Shown here in pieces: positions 1 through 8,522 of a stretch of DNA of 62,400 bases. A model generated the notes under the pieces. The model was given only the letters and a program-made list of their open reading frames with translations, was not told the origin of the DNA and did not search any database. The translations under genes were made by a program, and so were the position numbers. Each line of letters begins with the position of its first letter. The stretch's first letter is position 1. Source of the stretch: an uncultured Lachnospiraceae bacterium (GTDB taxonomy: Bacteria; Bacillota; Clostridia; Lachnospirales; Lachnospiraceae); NCBI GenBank assembly GCA_902762955.1, contig CACWQH010000014.1, positions 1 through 62,400 of the forward strand. The letters are read 5' to 3'.

Positions 1-36
1 GAGAATCCTTTTTGTTTTCGAAGTTCATAAAGTTTA

Positions 37-981
37 TTATTGAATTCCATCTGTCATCCTGCCTTTCCTGTTAATAATAACAAATAATATTATTACTGTT
101 ACTGCCAGCACTATAGCCGTTACAACACTGGCTTCTATACCATATATTCCACCATTCAAAATGTTATTTCCAACTGATCTCATATCGAAAACAGCTGCCT
201 TAATCTCATCATTTCCACTTAGATTCATTCCAAAAATATTATAAAGGATGAAATTCCAGATTGAATGAAATCCGCAAGCCGCCCATATACTCTTATAATA
301 CAGAGTAAGTAATGAAAAAACGATTGATATCAGGAACAGATTAACTATCGCAAAAAAGATGAACACACCACCTGATAACGTCATATTAAAAAGATGTGGA
401 ATGGTAAACATCGCTGAACTTAGACCTATTGCAACCGGAGCAGATGTTCTCTTCATGAGAAGCCCCATGACAATTCCTCTGCAAAGCACCTCTTCCATAG
501 CTCCCTGGCAGATAAACCCGCCCAGCATAAGAAGTATAAAACCGTTATTAATGTTTTCAAATACTCCGTTATATGATATTGCACCGGCAAGCACTACCAA
601 GAGAACTGATATCACAACAAGAACTGTCCCTGTAATCACTCCTGTAATGTAGCTTCCTACCTTCTGCGTAAATCCTAATTCGGACAGAGTTTTCTTCTGG
701 AACAGCTTCCAATACAGAAACATTATTCCGATTAGGATCACGTAACCGTAATACATTATCAGCATCATTATATTGGGAGAAAACATTTCACCCTGAAGCG
801 GGTTCTTACCACATGCAAAACAGACTGCTATAACAACACCTTCACCAATCAATTCAGCACCTATTTTCACAAACCAGAATATTATGAACACTTTAATGAT
901 ATAAAGTATCCCAGGCATATCGGTTCGATTGTTTAAGGGGCTGATATTCTTAAAAAACTGCTTAATCTTACTCATGACCAC
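37..981 (-). CDS. CPBP family intramembrane metalloprotease (CAAX/Abi type)
   Basis: A 314-residue polytopic membrane protein with about eight hydrophobic segments. The C-terminal half carries the CPBP signature in order: E163-E164-x3-R168 (EEVLCR), H196 in IPHLFN, and H239-x3-N243 in FHSIWN, the residues expected to bind zinc and activate water. Family members cleave within membrane segments; in bacteria they mature or protect against peptides, or act as membrane regulators, so the substrate cannot be named. An AGGAGG lies 5 nt before a GTG start and 11 nt before an ATG two codons later, so either could be used. It appears monocistronic, with an XRE regulator upstream on the same strand. Confidence 0.88.
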   Translation of the reverse strand: MVMSKIKQFFKNISPLNNRTDMPGILYIIKVFIIFWFVKIGAELIGEGVVIAVCFACGKNPLQGEMFSPNIMMLIMYYGYVILIGIMFLYWKLFQKKTLSELGFTQKVGSYITGVITGTVLVVISVLLVVLAGAISYNGVFENINNGFILLMLGGFICQGAMEEVLCRGIVMGLLMKRTSAPVAIGLSSAMFTIPHLFNMTLSGGVFIFFAIVNLFLISIVFSLLTLYYKSIWAACGFHSIWNFILYNIFGMNLSGNDEIKAAVFDMRSVGNNILNGGIYGIEASVVTAIVLAVTVIILFVIINRKGRMTDGIQ

Positions 982-1163
982 AAGTTCCTCCTAAATGTTT
1001 TTTGTTGAGTCAATCATAAGATTTGTGTACAAAAAATTCTACCAATCAGCCTTGGCAATCTGTCAATGCCGGTTAACAATCCTGTTAAAAACCGTTGCAG
1101 GGTCCTATTTTCGCCATTTTTCTTATTCATTTAAATTCCGGTTTATCTTTCGATGTGGCATAT

Positions 1164-1595
1164 TTATTTCTTAAATACATATTCCGTAGCCACTCTAAAA
1201 AAGCAATAAGCCATCCATATAAGCCACGTGTATTCCCATTTTTTTGTAATAAGACTGATGATAAGATATAATATTGCAACAGTAATAGCAATGATCCAAT
1301 TATATATTTTCTTTTTTCGATTCTGCTCATTGATAGAAATATCTACTAAATCAGATATTATATCATCCGTCTTGGGGCTGCTCTCCAGTCTTTCTCCGGC
1401 AATTATTTCAGAAACAGATATATCAAGCGCCTCAGCTAACGGTTCAATTAGTGAAATATCGGGAAAACCCTTTGCTGTTTCCCATTTAGAAATAGTCGCA
1501 TTTGATACTCCGATTCTGTCAGCAAGCTGTTTTTGAGTCAGACCTTTTTCTTTTCTTATTTGTGCTATAAGCATTCCTGTTTTTTCATTGTTCAT
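1164..1595 (-). CDS. XRE-family HTH regulator with C-terminal membrane segments
   Basis: 143 residues. Residues 5-60 form a Cro/C1-type helix-turn-helix (KEKGLTQKQLADRIGVSNAT, then ISKWETAKGFPD). A short charged linker follows, then two hydrophobic segments (about 98-135) that should anchor the protein in the membrane. This HTH-plus-TM layout is common in Firmicutes, where the regulator senses an envelope or peptide signal, often for the neighbouring gene. AGGAG is 9 nt upstream of the ATG. Target genes are unknown; the adjacent CPBP protease is a plausible partner by position only. Confidence 0.8.
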   Translation of the reverse strand: MNNEKTGMLIAQIRKEKGLTQKQLADRIGVSNATISKWETAKGFPDISLIEPLAEALDISVSEIIAGERLESSPKTDDIISDLVDISINEQNRKKKIYNWIIAITVAILYLIISLITKKWEYTWLIWMAYCFFRVATEYVFKK

Positions 1596-1704
1596 TATAA
1601 AATCACTCCTTTTTTTCTTTTATAATAGACAATGGTCGCTATACAATACAATCAACGCTACGTAAAATCGTACTACTCTGCGTAAAACTGAAATATAACT
1701 ATTG

Positions 1705-2169
1705 TTAATTGCTCCATCTGATTACAGGCTGATTGTATTCCATATTTTCATCAAGTCCCGAACCCTCACGTTTTTTCCAAAAACGAAGTGTAAACGACAT
1801 ATTTCTTTCGCATTCTTCGACCAAGGCATTGCCATCATCGAAAGAAGCAAATACTACAAAGCTGTCATCCGGATAACTCTCAACTAATTGATCTATCCAG
1901 CCTTTCATAATCCCAATTGTTTTTTCGAAAAGAAGCATCTTGTCATTATTCGAAATGTTTACTTCATTTCCATCCCATTCCAACCAAGAAAGATCCGTAT
2001 CTTCATTGATACTTCTGTCCATACCACAAAAGTTTCCTACTCCAAAATAAGTTCTTCCAAACGGATCTTTCTTCGTCCAAATCGAGTAGCCGGTATCAGG
2101 CGTAATCTCATTAATCAGAGCCGGATCAAATTCTTTCTTTGAAAGTTCATTTAATTGTATATCCATCAT
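1705..2169 (-). CDS. hypothetical protein, 154 aa
   Basis: Soluble, acidic protein without signal peptide or membrane segment. It is rich in aromatic residues (YSIWTKKDPFG, DLSWLEWDGNE, FTLRFWKKREG) and ends in a Trp-Ser-Asn tail. I do not recognise a domain; the composition resembles the many SMI1/DUF-type small cytoplasmic proteins of Firmicutes, but no diagnostic motif is visible. The ribosome-binding site is weak (AGGG close to tandem ATG codons). It lies between an XRE regulator and a nucleoside phosphorylase on the same strand, with about 50 nt to the latter. Confidence 0.6.
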   Translation of the reverse strand: MMDIQLNELSKKEFDPALINEITPDTGYSIWTKKDPFGRTYFGVGNFCGMDRSINEDTDLSWLEWDGNEVNISNNDKMLLFEKTIGIMKGWIDQLVESYPDDSFVVFASFDDGNALVEECERNMSFTLRFWKKREGSGLDENMEYNQPVIRWSN

Positions 2170-2217
2170 TTTCCCTAAAATCGTATTTTGTCATTCTAAG
2201 TTATCCTGTAAATAATC

Positions 2218-2979
2218 TTACAAATCAACCGCCACATCCACTGCTATCTTAAATGTTTCTCTTTGAAGATCAAATTCTTCTTCATTTCCCAAAGTCGCCT
2301 TATACCAGGCATCACCATTAAGCAGGTCCGCCCCAAAGAAAAATATATATAATTCATATCCATAGTAATTGCACATAGCCTGGAGCCCTGCAGATTCCAT
2401 CTCTACACAAATACAACCTTCTTTTTTTCTGGCATCCGCCTTGTTTTTGGTTTCCATGTATATAGCATCGGTAGTCCATGTCTTACCTTTAACATAAGGG
2501 TATTCATATTTCTTAAATATCTCAGCTAATTTATCTGAATTTTTAATATTAACATAATCAGATACTTCCATATAATGATACGATAATCCTTCATCACGAT
2601 ATGCCGAATTCGGTACTATCAGATTCCCTTTGCATTTCTCCACATCAAGTATCCCGCAGGATCCATACACAATAAACTTACTAGCCCCTGTAACGTAATG
2701 GATTTCATGCATGACACAAGCTGCGCACGCAGATCCTATCGGACTCATGTAAAACAATATTGTTTTTCCATTTACAATAAAGCTGTAAACATCTATGTTT
2801 CCATTTGCTGTTTTAGTAAACCCCACATGCTTGCAATTGTATTGTTTTAGCACCATTTCTTTAACCTGTATCGAAAATGTAACTATACAAATATCCGCAA
2901 TATGATTGGGGGCTTTGAATATGTCATCTAAATCAATGATTGACTTGGATTCGTTGTCAAATGAACTAACTATGCTCAT
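2218..2979 (-). CDS. nucleoside phosphorylase (PNP/UDP family)
   Basis: 253 residues, the usual length for this hexameric or trimeric family, which splits purine nucleosides or uridine with phosphate into base and ribose-1-phosphate. Visible landmarks are the glycine-rich phosphate-loop region near residue 79 (SPIGSACA), the strand YGSCGIL at 105-111, the ribose-binding CVEMESAG at 191-198, and an acidic residue D218 in GADLLNGD in the position used for base recognition. AGGAGG lies 9 nt before the ATG. Specificity for purine versus uridine cannot be decided by eye. It acts in nucleoside salvage in the cytoplasm. Confidence 0.85.
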   Translation of the reverse strand: MSIVSSFDNESKSIIDLDDIFKAPNHIADICIVTFSIQVKEMVLKQYNCKHVGFTKTANGNIDVYSFIVNGKTILFYMSPIGSACAACVMHEIHYVTGASKFIVYGSCGILDVEKCKGNLIVPNSAYRDEGLSYHYMEVSDYVNIKNSDKLAEIFKKYEYPYVKGKTWTTDAIYMETKNKADARKKEGCICVEMESAGLQAMCNYYGYELYIFFFGADLLNGDAWYKATLGNEEEFDLQRETFKIAVDVAVDL

Positions 2980-3101
2980 TATATTTATTACCTCCTGTTC
3001 CCTATTCCTATCTTCCCCATATAGCTTTTAATCAAATAATAGGTTTCAGAAACAAATTCTCAGTTTGTTATCGTCTATAAAACCGGAAAACAACTTCCGA
3101 T

Positions 3102-3641
3102 TTAAACGTCCACGTCACCTTGCAAAAGTTGAATTGCCTGTTCAACGGTTATAATCTTTGCATAGCGCCTTCCCCACATAAATTCATTATAATACTTATA
3201 AGCGGTTTCCTTATCAAAGTATGGATTGTCATATGTTGAGTTTGTGTAGGACGGAACAAGCATATTGAATCCCTTCTCAAATCCGCTTTTGATTGTTGCA
3301 TCCATACAATAATCTGTTGATACACCTATCGTTATAATATCCTTTTCACCCTTGGACTTAAGGTATTCCGTTAATCCGGTCATGGGATGAAACGCACTGT
3401 TTACATTCTTCTCAAATCGCTTTTCATCTTCTCTCGGTGCAAATTCCTCATATATCCCATAGTTGTCCGCTGTCTTATCAAGTTCAGTCCCCGGGCCGTC
3501 ATCATGTTGAACATAAACAACCTCAACATTATTCTCTCGTGCGATGGTAATCAGCTGTTTGATATTATTCCTTACGGTTTCGAATGCATACAGCCTCTCG
3601 TCAAAACAACCTTTTTGAGTATCAACTACCAACAGAATCAT
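3102..3641 (-). CDS. cysteine hydrolase, isochorismatase family
   Basis: 179 residues. The Asp-Lys-Cys triad of the family is visible: D7 in VVDTQKG, K79 in FEKNVNSAF, and C112 in VSTDYCMDAT. Members hydrolyse amides such as nicotinamide, N-carbamoylsarcosine or maleamate, or act on isochorismate; the substrate here is not evident. The start codon overlaps the stop of the upstream GNAT gene (ATGA), with an AAGGAGA inside the end of that gene, so the two are translationally coupled. Confidence 0.87.
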   Translation of the reverse strand: MILLVVDTQKGCFDERLYAFETVRNNIKQLITIARENNVEVVYVQHDDGPGTELDKTADNYGIYEEFAPREDEKRFEKNVNSAFHPMTGLTEYLKSKGEKDIITIGVSTDYCMDATIKSGFEKGFNMLVPSYTNSTYDNPYFDKETAYKYYNEFMWGRRYAKIITVEQAIQLLQGDVDV

Positions 3642-4111
3642 TCATTATCTCCTTCTACTTTCTTTTCCATAACATCGGCGCAAAGATAGTCACCGTGTCC
3701 TGTGTCTATTATAATATAGTCAACCTCGTGATAACCTCGTTTAAGATAGATACTCTTTGCGGGAAGTGATGCATGAAGAACAATCACATCATAAGCAGAA
3801 GATATCTTCTCTTCTGCCATGTCCATAAGAGTTCTTCCATAGCCCCTATGTTGGAATGAAGGCAAGACGAAGAGTCTGTCAATTTCATTGTTTGTAAGTG
3901 TAACTGTTCCCACCGGAATTCCTTCGTCACTTATGAGCAGATATACAATTCCGGTTCTGATATCCCTCATAATATTTTCATCTGAATGGTGCTCAGCAAA
4001 GAAGAGCACAGCTCCATGAGGATAGTACATGGGATAGATTTCCATTATCGTTTCCCGGACGACCTTTTTTACTGCATTAAAATCTTTTTCTTCCGCTATC
4101 CTTATATTCAT
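3638..4111 (-). CDS. GNAT family N-acetyltransferase
   Basis: 157 residues with the acetyl-CoA binding motif A: FVLPSFQHRGYGRTLMDMAE, in which Q87-H-R-G-Y-G92 is the pyrophosphate loop, and a C-terminal strand with the family's typical tyrosine (KSIYLKRGYHEVDY). Full length for the family. The acceptor is unknown. It is the first gene of a two-gene unit with the cysteine hydrolase; the overlap is 4 nt. Confidence 0.85.
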   Translation of the reverse strand: MNIRIAEEKDFNAVKKVVRETIMEIYPMYYPHGAVLFFAEHHSDENIMRDIRTGIVYLLISDEGIPVGTVTLTNNEIDRLFVLPSFQHRGYGRTLMDMAEEKISSAYDVIVLHASLPAKSIYLKRGYHEVDYIIIDTGHGDYLCADVMEKKVEGDNE

Positions 4112-4141
4112 GACTCTTCCTCTTATTGTAAGGCTGTAATT

Positions 4142-4717
4142 TCATTGATCAGGATAACATTTCTTAAAATGCAGTACCTGAACATAAACATCTTTTGTTA
4201 TACCTATCGTTTTAAACCCGGATTGTTTAAAATCATCACTGTTTTTCTTTGTGGTGTGGAACCCGGCATCTTTGCAAAACGTGTTAAAGATCCATCTTAC
4301 AGGGGCAGGAAATCTTGGATCACTGATATAAAGAGATCCTCCAGGTTTCAGCACTCTCATTGCCTCATTCCTGAACCGCTCCTGATCAGTGAAGTGATGA
4401 TAAGCCATACAGGTCATCACTACATCCATAGATTCATCTGCATACGGCAAGTAAGCACAGTCTCCGGAAACAAACTGATAATTCGGATTCTTTTCCTTTG
4501 CAATCGCTATCATATTCTCACTTACATCAAGACCGAATCCACAAATTTTCTTTTGCCTGCCTATAAAAGATAAAACTGTTCCCGTTCCGCACCCCACATC
4601 AAGAACAGCATCCCCGTCTTTGACCTCGATCTCTTTAATCAGATCAGCGTAAAACCTTCCGCTGCCTTTTCCCATGAATCCTGTATCATAATTATCCGCA
4701 TACTTATCAAATTCCAT
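4142..4717 (-). CDS. class I SAM-dependent methyltransferase
   Basis: About 191 residues. Motif I for S-adenosylmethionine binding, VLDVGCGTGTVL, is near residues 38-49, followed by the acidic motif II and DVVMTCMAYHHF, then a motif resembling post-motif III (LKPGGSLYISDPR). This is a Methyltransf_11/25-type small-molecule methyltransferase. I prefer the ATG at 4717 because GGGGAGG is 7 nt away; the ATG at 4723 overlaps the upstream regulator's stop codon but is only 1 nt from the same site. It forms an operon with the ArsR regulator just upstream. Confidence 0.85.
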   Translation of the reverse strand: MEFDKYADNYDTGFMGKGSGRFYADLIKEIEVKDGDAVLDVGCGTGTVLSFIGRQKKICGFGLDVSENMIAIAKEKNPNYQFVSGDCAYLPYADESMDVVMTCMAYHHFTDQERFRNEAMRVLKPGGSLYISDPRFPAPVRWIFNTFCKDAGFHTTKKNSDDFKQSGFKTIGITKDVYVQVLHFKKCYPDQ

Positions 4718-4719
4718 GA

Positions 4720-5076
4720 TCATTCCTCCCCTCTATACGGCAGTTCCGAAGAATAATCAACAGATCTTTGAAGCACAGATATCAATGCCTTGAACGATTT
4801 CATATCCGGATCAAGATAATAGTAATTCCTTGTTCCTTCTCTTCTTACATTTATAACCCCTGCATCCTTGAGTATCTTCATATGATGAGATACGGCAGGA
4901 CGTGACAGGCTGGACATCTTTACAATATCCCCGACGCGCATCCCCATTGGATCAGCAGTTATCATCATCTGATACAGTATATGCAGTCTGTTCTCATCAC
5001 CTAATGCTACAAGTACATCACGACATTCCTTAAAGTCTGCCGATAATCTCATAAACTCTTTTTTTGTGTGCATCAT
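4720..5076 (-). CDS. ArsR-family winged-helix regulator
   Basis: 118 residues. The winged helix spans about residues 20-95, with the recognition helix MSSLSRPAVSHHMKILKDAG and the wing INVRREGTRNYYYLD. No CxC metal-binding motif is present, so it is probably not an arsenic or cadmium sensor. The gene overlaps the methyltransferase by 4 nt, which suggests that it represses that enzyme and itself. A palindrome lies directly at its promoter (separate entry). GGAGG is 7 nt before the ATG. Confidence 0.88.
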   Translation of the reverse strand: MMHTKKEFMRLSADFKECRDVLVALGDENRLHILYQMMITADPMGMRVGDIVKMSSLSRPAVSHHMKILKDAGVINVRREGTRNYYYLDPDMKSFKALISVLQRSVDYSSELPYRGEE

Positions 5077-5088
5077 TCATCCTCCTTT

Positions 5089-5112
5089 GGTTTAAGTTCT
5101 TAAACCATTATA
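5089..5112 (-). promoter_or_regulatory. ArsR promoter -10 box with 18-bp palindromic operator
   Basis: On the minus strand a TATAAT box (plus coordinates 5107-5112) is followed directly by GGTTTAAGAACTTAAACC (5089-5106), two perfect 8-bp arms separated by 2 nt. The palindrome lies between the -10 box and the ribosome-binding site of the ArsR gene, the classical position for autorepression by a dimeric winged-helix protein. Confidence 0.65.
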
Positions 5113-5193
5113 ATGCATTTCAGAAAAAAAAGTTCATTGGGAAAGAAAATCAAGACCATTGAAGCATTAAACTGTAATTTATCAAATCAACTT

Positions 5194-5361
5194 TTATTCC
5201 AATGGTATACGGATGATATATTTCAGATCCTTGAAATCTCCAATGATTTGACCGCCATTTTTCTTGATAGTCGCCGCAGAAGCAAGATTATCCTTATAAC
5301 ATCCAAGAATCACTCTGTCCATGCCTTTCTGCTTACAAACAGATAATGCATATCTGAGCAT
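5194..5361 (-). pseudogene. C-terminal remnant of a GNAT acetyltransferase
   Basis: A 55-codon reading frame starting at an ATG directly after the upstream gene's stop codon. It translates to the conserved C-terminal part of a GNAT enzyme: YALSVCKQKGMDRVILGC, then DNLASAATIKKNGG, the alpha-4/beta-6 region where family members read CDKDNLASAKTIIKNGG. The catalytic N-terminal part and the acetyl-CoA loop are absent. It is most likely a 5'-truncated pseudogene left by a deletion that joined it to the membrane-protein gene. Confidence 0.7.
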
Positions 5362-5802
5362 TCAGTGGCTTATCCCTTTTTTCTTCTTAACAATCAAAAT
5401 GATTCCAAGAATAAATACTGCCGTACCAAGTAATATGAAGAACCCCCATATCAAATTCCAATACGGTGAATGAATATCAAACATGATTGCCAGCAGCTTC
5501 TGCCATACTTCAAGACCGACAGCTATTGCAAATAGATCAAATAAAACATATGCACCGCCAAAAAGGTATATCCACCGCCAGGCGTAATTTGCTTTACGTT
5601 CACGGAAAAATGTAATGATTCCTACAATGCAGAGTCCGGCTAGTATTCCCATTATCAGGAAATACGGCAATCCTTTGTTTTCCATAATTCTCATCCAAAA
5701 AGAAGCATAGGTTTCTCTATCTATCAGAGCCCATATCCTATGCATATGGAACAATCCAAAGAATATAAAAAACCACGGTTCCCATGAATAAATACGTTTC
5801 AT
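5362..5802 (-). CDS. small integral membrane protein, 146 aa
   Basis: About four hydrophobic segments (residues 8-25, 46-66, 76-98, 117-138) and a basic C-terminus (VKKKKGISH). No recognised family; arrangement and length resemble uncharacterised DUF-type membrane proteins of Clostridia. AAGGGG is 7 nt before the ATG. The stop codon is immediately followed by the GNAT remnant, which hints that this gene once headed a two-gene unit. Confidence 0.6.
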   Translation of the reverse strand: MKRIYSWEPWFFIFFGLFHMHRIWALIDRETYASFWMRIMENKGLPYFLIMGILAGLCIVGIITFFRERKANYAWRWIYLFGGAYVLFDLFAIAVGLEVWQKLLAIMFDIHSPYWNLIWGFFILLGTAVFILGIILIVKKKKGISH

Positions 5803-5950
5803 GCAATACCCCTTATCACATTATCCTGAAAGTTAATCGTTCTACATCTCAATAATTATTTGGGGCATTCTGATTCTAAGTATAATACCCCGAATATGTA
5901 TTATATCATAAAACAGTCAAAAATATATATTAAACAAAAAAACAATCTTT

Positions 5951-6193
5951 TTATATTCCAAACTTCTTAGTAAAAAAATGTGTATACTGTCTTTCATCAA
6001 ACAGTTCTTTCAATCTTCTATTTACAAAGCTATCCTTCTCATTTGCATATGCCATCCGGCAGTAGAAATCTTCAGGCGCATTATTAGGCTCATACACCAA
6101 ATTAGCGCTCTTATTCACAATAAATGCATATTGATATGTATCGTTTTCCTTATAAAGTAAATTTATTTCTTTATTTAGAGATTTTTTCTCCAA
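5951..6193 (-). other. possible small gene or gene fragment, up to 80 aa
   Basis: An open frame of about 80 codons with protein-like composition (NDTYQYAFIVNKSANLVYEP and FVNRRLKELFDERQYTHFF). It lacks a convincing start: the only upstream initiator is a TTG without ribosome-binding site, directly after an in-frame TGA. It is either a 5'-truncated remnant or a poorly expressed small protein. No family recognised. Confidence 0.35.
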
Positions 6194-6396
6194 ATAAATA
6201 TGTCAAACACCTAAGATGTGTACTTTCGTATTAGGGACTGTATATTCTACGATTTTACTGACTTCAACAAAATCGTTTTATATATTATTAGCTCTCCACT
6301 CATCATGTGAAGCTATATAATCAATTACTTCCAATGGTTTCATTTTTCTATTTCTAAACTGTACATGCATTTTAGCATATTTGCATAAAGCAAAAG

Positions 6397-6442
6397 TCCC
6401 ACTATGTTACGCATACAGCATCGCTACATACGCTTAGTGGGA
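6397..6442 (-). terminator. long hairpin followed by U-rich tract (terminator of the BECR/RNA transcript)
   Basis: On the minus strand TCCCACTA and TAGTGGGA form the base, and GCGTATGTAGC pairs with GCTGTATGCGT through several G-U wobbles. A CTTTTGCTTT tract follows. The wobble pairs only work in minus-strand RNA, so the structure is probably transcribed in that direction and ends the transcript that begins with the nuclease-like gene at 7023. Confidence 0.5.
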
Positions 6443-6464
6443 TTGATTACTTATTTATATAAAT

Positions 6465-6558
6465 AAGAGGTTATTTGGCAGGCGTCGCGGCTCCTGCATC
6501 TCTTTTAACCCATAGGGTGCGTGGTTGCAACGGAATTTACCACCTCAAATAACCTCTT
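6465..6558 (-). ncRNA. structured RNA element downstream of a BECR-type gene
   Basis: A 13-bp perfect outer stem (AAGAGGTTATTTG with CAAATAACCTCTT) encloses, in minus-strand order, the hairpin GTGGT-13 nt-ACCAC, a small CCC-TAT-GGG hairpin, and the hairpin GCAGG-10 nt-CCTGC. The loops of the first and last hairpins contain CGTTGC and GCGACG, which can pair over 6 bp with one G-U wobble, valid only in minus-strand RNA. This predicts a closed multi-branch RNA with a loop-loop contact. It starts 27 nt after the stop of the gene at 6586-7023. No known RNA family recognised. Confidence 0.5.
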
Positions 6559-6585
6559 CTTTATTCTATACTAATTATAGCTTAT

Positions 6586-7023
6586 TTATTCCCTTTTGTA
6601 AATAACCTCTTTATTTCTCAAATAGTTATCTAATCGCTTCTCCGTTATTTTCCAACTTGTAATCAAAGAATTTTTATATCCCTCTTTATCTTCAGCTGTA
6701 CATATTTTTAATGTTAATAAAATACTTTCCTTCTCACAAGTAATTCTCTTAATTACAAGACCTGTATTAGGACGTTTATCCCTAATTATGTAATCCGGTT
6801 CTGATAAAACATCTTTTACATAATGTATAGCATCATCAAATGCCTCAGGATGTTTTTCTCGTATATGCGATAGCTGTTCATCTGTTATAATTACTTCGTC
6901 ACATACATGTTTATCGGAAATACATCCATATATAGACCAATCCAATGTTCCAAGGCTATGAATTACAGCACTTTCATCATTATCAATACTTCTATCTCCT
7001 GCTTGTCCTTTATTATTAATCAT
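6586..7023 (-). CDS. BECR-fold nuclease-like protein (PBECR type)
   Basis: 145 residues from an ATG preceded at 8 nt by AAGGAG; an in-frame ATG at 7041 lacks such a site. After a polar N-terminus comes a compact domain with the pattern of phage barnase/EndoU/colicin-RelE-like nucleases: VIITDEQLSHIREKHPEAF (a histidine-arginine-histidine helix), PDYIIRD, a strand pair LVIKRITCEKESILLTLKI, and a final strand NSLITSWKI. These domains usually occur as toxin modules on phage head proteins or as small stand-alone toxins cleaving RNA. Family assignment rests on this pattern only. It is followed by a structured RNA, which could be its partner. Confidence 0.55.
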   Translation of the reverse strand: MINNKGQAGDRSIDNDESAVIHSLGTLDWSIYGCISDKHVCDEVIITDEQLSHIREKHPEAFDDAIHYVKDVLSEPDYIIRDKRPNTGLVIKRITCEKESILLTLKICTAEDKEGYKNSLITSWKITEKRLDNYLRNKEVIYKRE

Positions 7024-7674
7024 AATAAATTCTCCTTTCAACCTATAAACTTTTTTAGGAAGTGATTATGCTCTATATCGCATAACCAGTCTTATACATT
7101 TTATACTATCACACGTTTACTTATTTTTCAACTTGTTTTTCTATAAACATACATTTTGTAAATAAAGATATCCCAAGCCAGTCTCCCACTCAACCACAAC
7201 TCAAGGTATAAACACGGTATAAAACACCATTCCATCCACTGACGAACCGCCTATTCCCGTTATCTTATTTTTCCTTCCGAATTCTACACTTTTTCCAAAA
7301 TGGGGCAAAACAAGGCAAATCACTTCCCTCATTCGTAGTAAAATCATAGTAGAAATCGGGGTGTCTTACTACTCCCCAAAGGGGGGGCATTTGAAACCCT
7401 CAAAACTGCTCAATGTGGCTTCATTTTTTCCGAAATCCGTCAAAGGGGGTTCATCGTTAAAAGGTGCTGAATTATCTTCCGAGATATTTCACTAAATTCA
7501 CAAGCCCTTATATTTCCTTACTTTTTTCGGCACACCCGCCGTAGCAGGTGTACCATTTAGTGTACCATCACACGGCATTCAAAAACTTGCAAGCTTTATT
7601 ATATACCTCTTTTCTATTAAAAAAGAATCTTAGAAATATTCTAAGCCCAAAATAGATTAAGTATCTTCCACTTG
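7024..7674. other. gene-free stretch with recombination-like repeats
   Basis: About 650 bp without a credible gene. It contains copy 1 of a repeat shared with 9928-10014 and 10332-10382 (at 7172-7260), a run of seven G residues near 7381, and a pair of 9-bp direct repeats GGTGTACCA / GTGTACCA at 7547-7555 and 7560-7567 resembling recombinase arm sites. Short in-frame fragments on the minus strand near 7500-7550 (GTPATAGVPKKVRKYKGL) could be the tail of a vanished gene. It looks like debris of mobile-element integrations. Confidence 0.45.
7172..7260. repeat. dispersed repeat, copy 1 (about 50-88 bp; copies at 9928 and 10332)
   Basis: Core CCCAAGCCAGTCTCCCACT followed by CAACCACAACTCAAGGTATA and AACACGGTATA. 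The same block recurs at 9928-10014 (extending to ACCGCCTATTC) and, shorter, at 10332-10382. All three are in the same orientation. The core ends with two GGTATA motifs 5 nt apart, as in recombinase arm sites. The copies flank the surface-protein and DUF4238 genes. Confidence 0.75.
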
Positions 7675-8415
7675 TTATTTTTCGGCTCCGCACTCTGAAC
7701 AATAAGTATATTCTATTTTATCAACTACTGTTTCGTCCCAAGCAGCCTGATCTACGATAGTAACAGTTTCGGTATGAGGAACCTGCACTGTAACAGTTTC
7801 GTTCCAAGCAGCAGATCCACCATGACCTGAATAACCATCCATTATACAGTTTACTCCGTTACCACCAGAATTCTGATGAGCTTGTGCTTCAGCTTCAGAA
7901 GAAAAATGAGCTCCACAAGCGTTACACCAATACTCACCATTAGTTGCATCATGATGAATTGTCTGAGTTTCAGTAGTATAAGTTGTCTGAGTCTCTGTGT
8001 GGGTTACAGCATCATGATGAACTACTTTTTCCTCTGTACGATAACCCGTAACCCACGTATGTTTATGTTCTTCATCCTTTTTTGTTCTTTCCGAATTGCT
8101 TTCGGTATTCTCCGTAGTTTTCTTATCTTCCGTTTTCTGTTCCTCAGTCGTTTTATCGTCGGTCTTCTTTTCGTCTTCCTTTTTATCTGACTCTACAGTA
8201 TTGGTTTCTTTTTTATTTGTTGAAGTATCATCTTTTTCCTTATCAGTAGAAACATCTGATTCCTTATCGGCATCCGTAGAAGTCTCCGCTTCCAAACTCT
8301 CTGTCACATCTGATGTTTTATCTTCGGAAGTTTTATTATGAGCAATAAATGTAATACCACCAACAATCAGCAGGCAAACTATAATAGATGAAATAATAAT
8401 GATTTTTTTCTTCAT
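7675..8415 (-). CDS. membrane-anchored surface protein with low-complexity stalk and zinc-finger-like Cys motifs
   Basis: About 246 residues from the ATG at 8415, which has GAGAGGA 8 nt upstream; the longer frame to 8454 has no such site. An N-terminal basic-hydrophobic segment (KKKIIIISSIIVCLLIVGGI) serves as signal anchor. Residues 30-125 form a Lys/Glu/Asp/Thr/Ser-rich stalk (KKETNTVESDKKEDEKKTDD). The globular end has three Val/Thr-rich near-repeats (TEEKVVHHDAVTHTETQ and similar), one CNACGAHF...AHQN motif of C2H2 type, and a terminal CSECGAEK. Such proteins are exposed on the cell surface of Firmicutes; function unknown. The gene sits between recombination-scar repeats. Confidence 0.7.
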   Translation of the reverse strand: MKKKIIIISSIIVCLLIVGGITFIAHNKTSEDKTSDVTESLEAETSTDADKESDVSTDKEKDDTSTNKKETNTVESDKKEDEKKTDDKTTEEQKTEDKKTTENTESNSERTKKDEEHKHTWVTGYRTEEKVVHHDAVTHTETQTTYTTETQTIHHDATNGEYWCNACGAHFSSEAEAQAHQNSGGNGVNCIMDGYSGHGGSAAWNETVTVQVPHTETVTIVDQAAWDETVVDKIEYTYCSECGAEK

Positions 8416-8522
8416 TTCTTCAATCCTCTCTGTTCGTTCCTTATGAAATCTCATTAACCATTTGTAGTAGTCATCTTATATGGTACATCATTTTTTAGGT
8501 ATCTTTGATATACTATATACAA

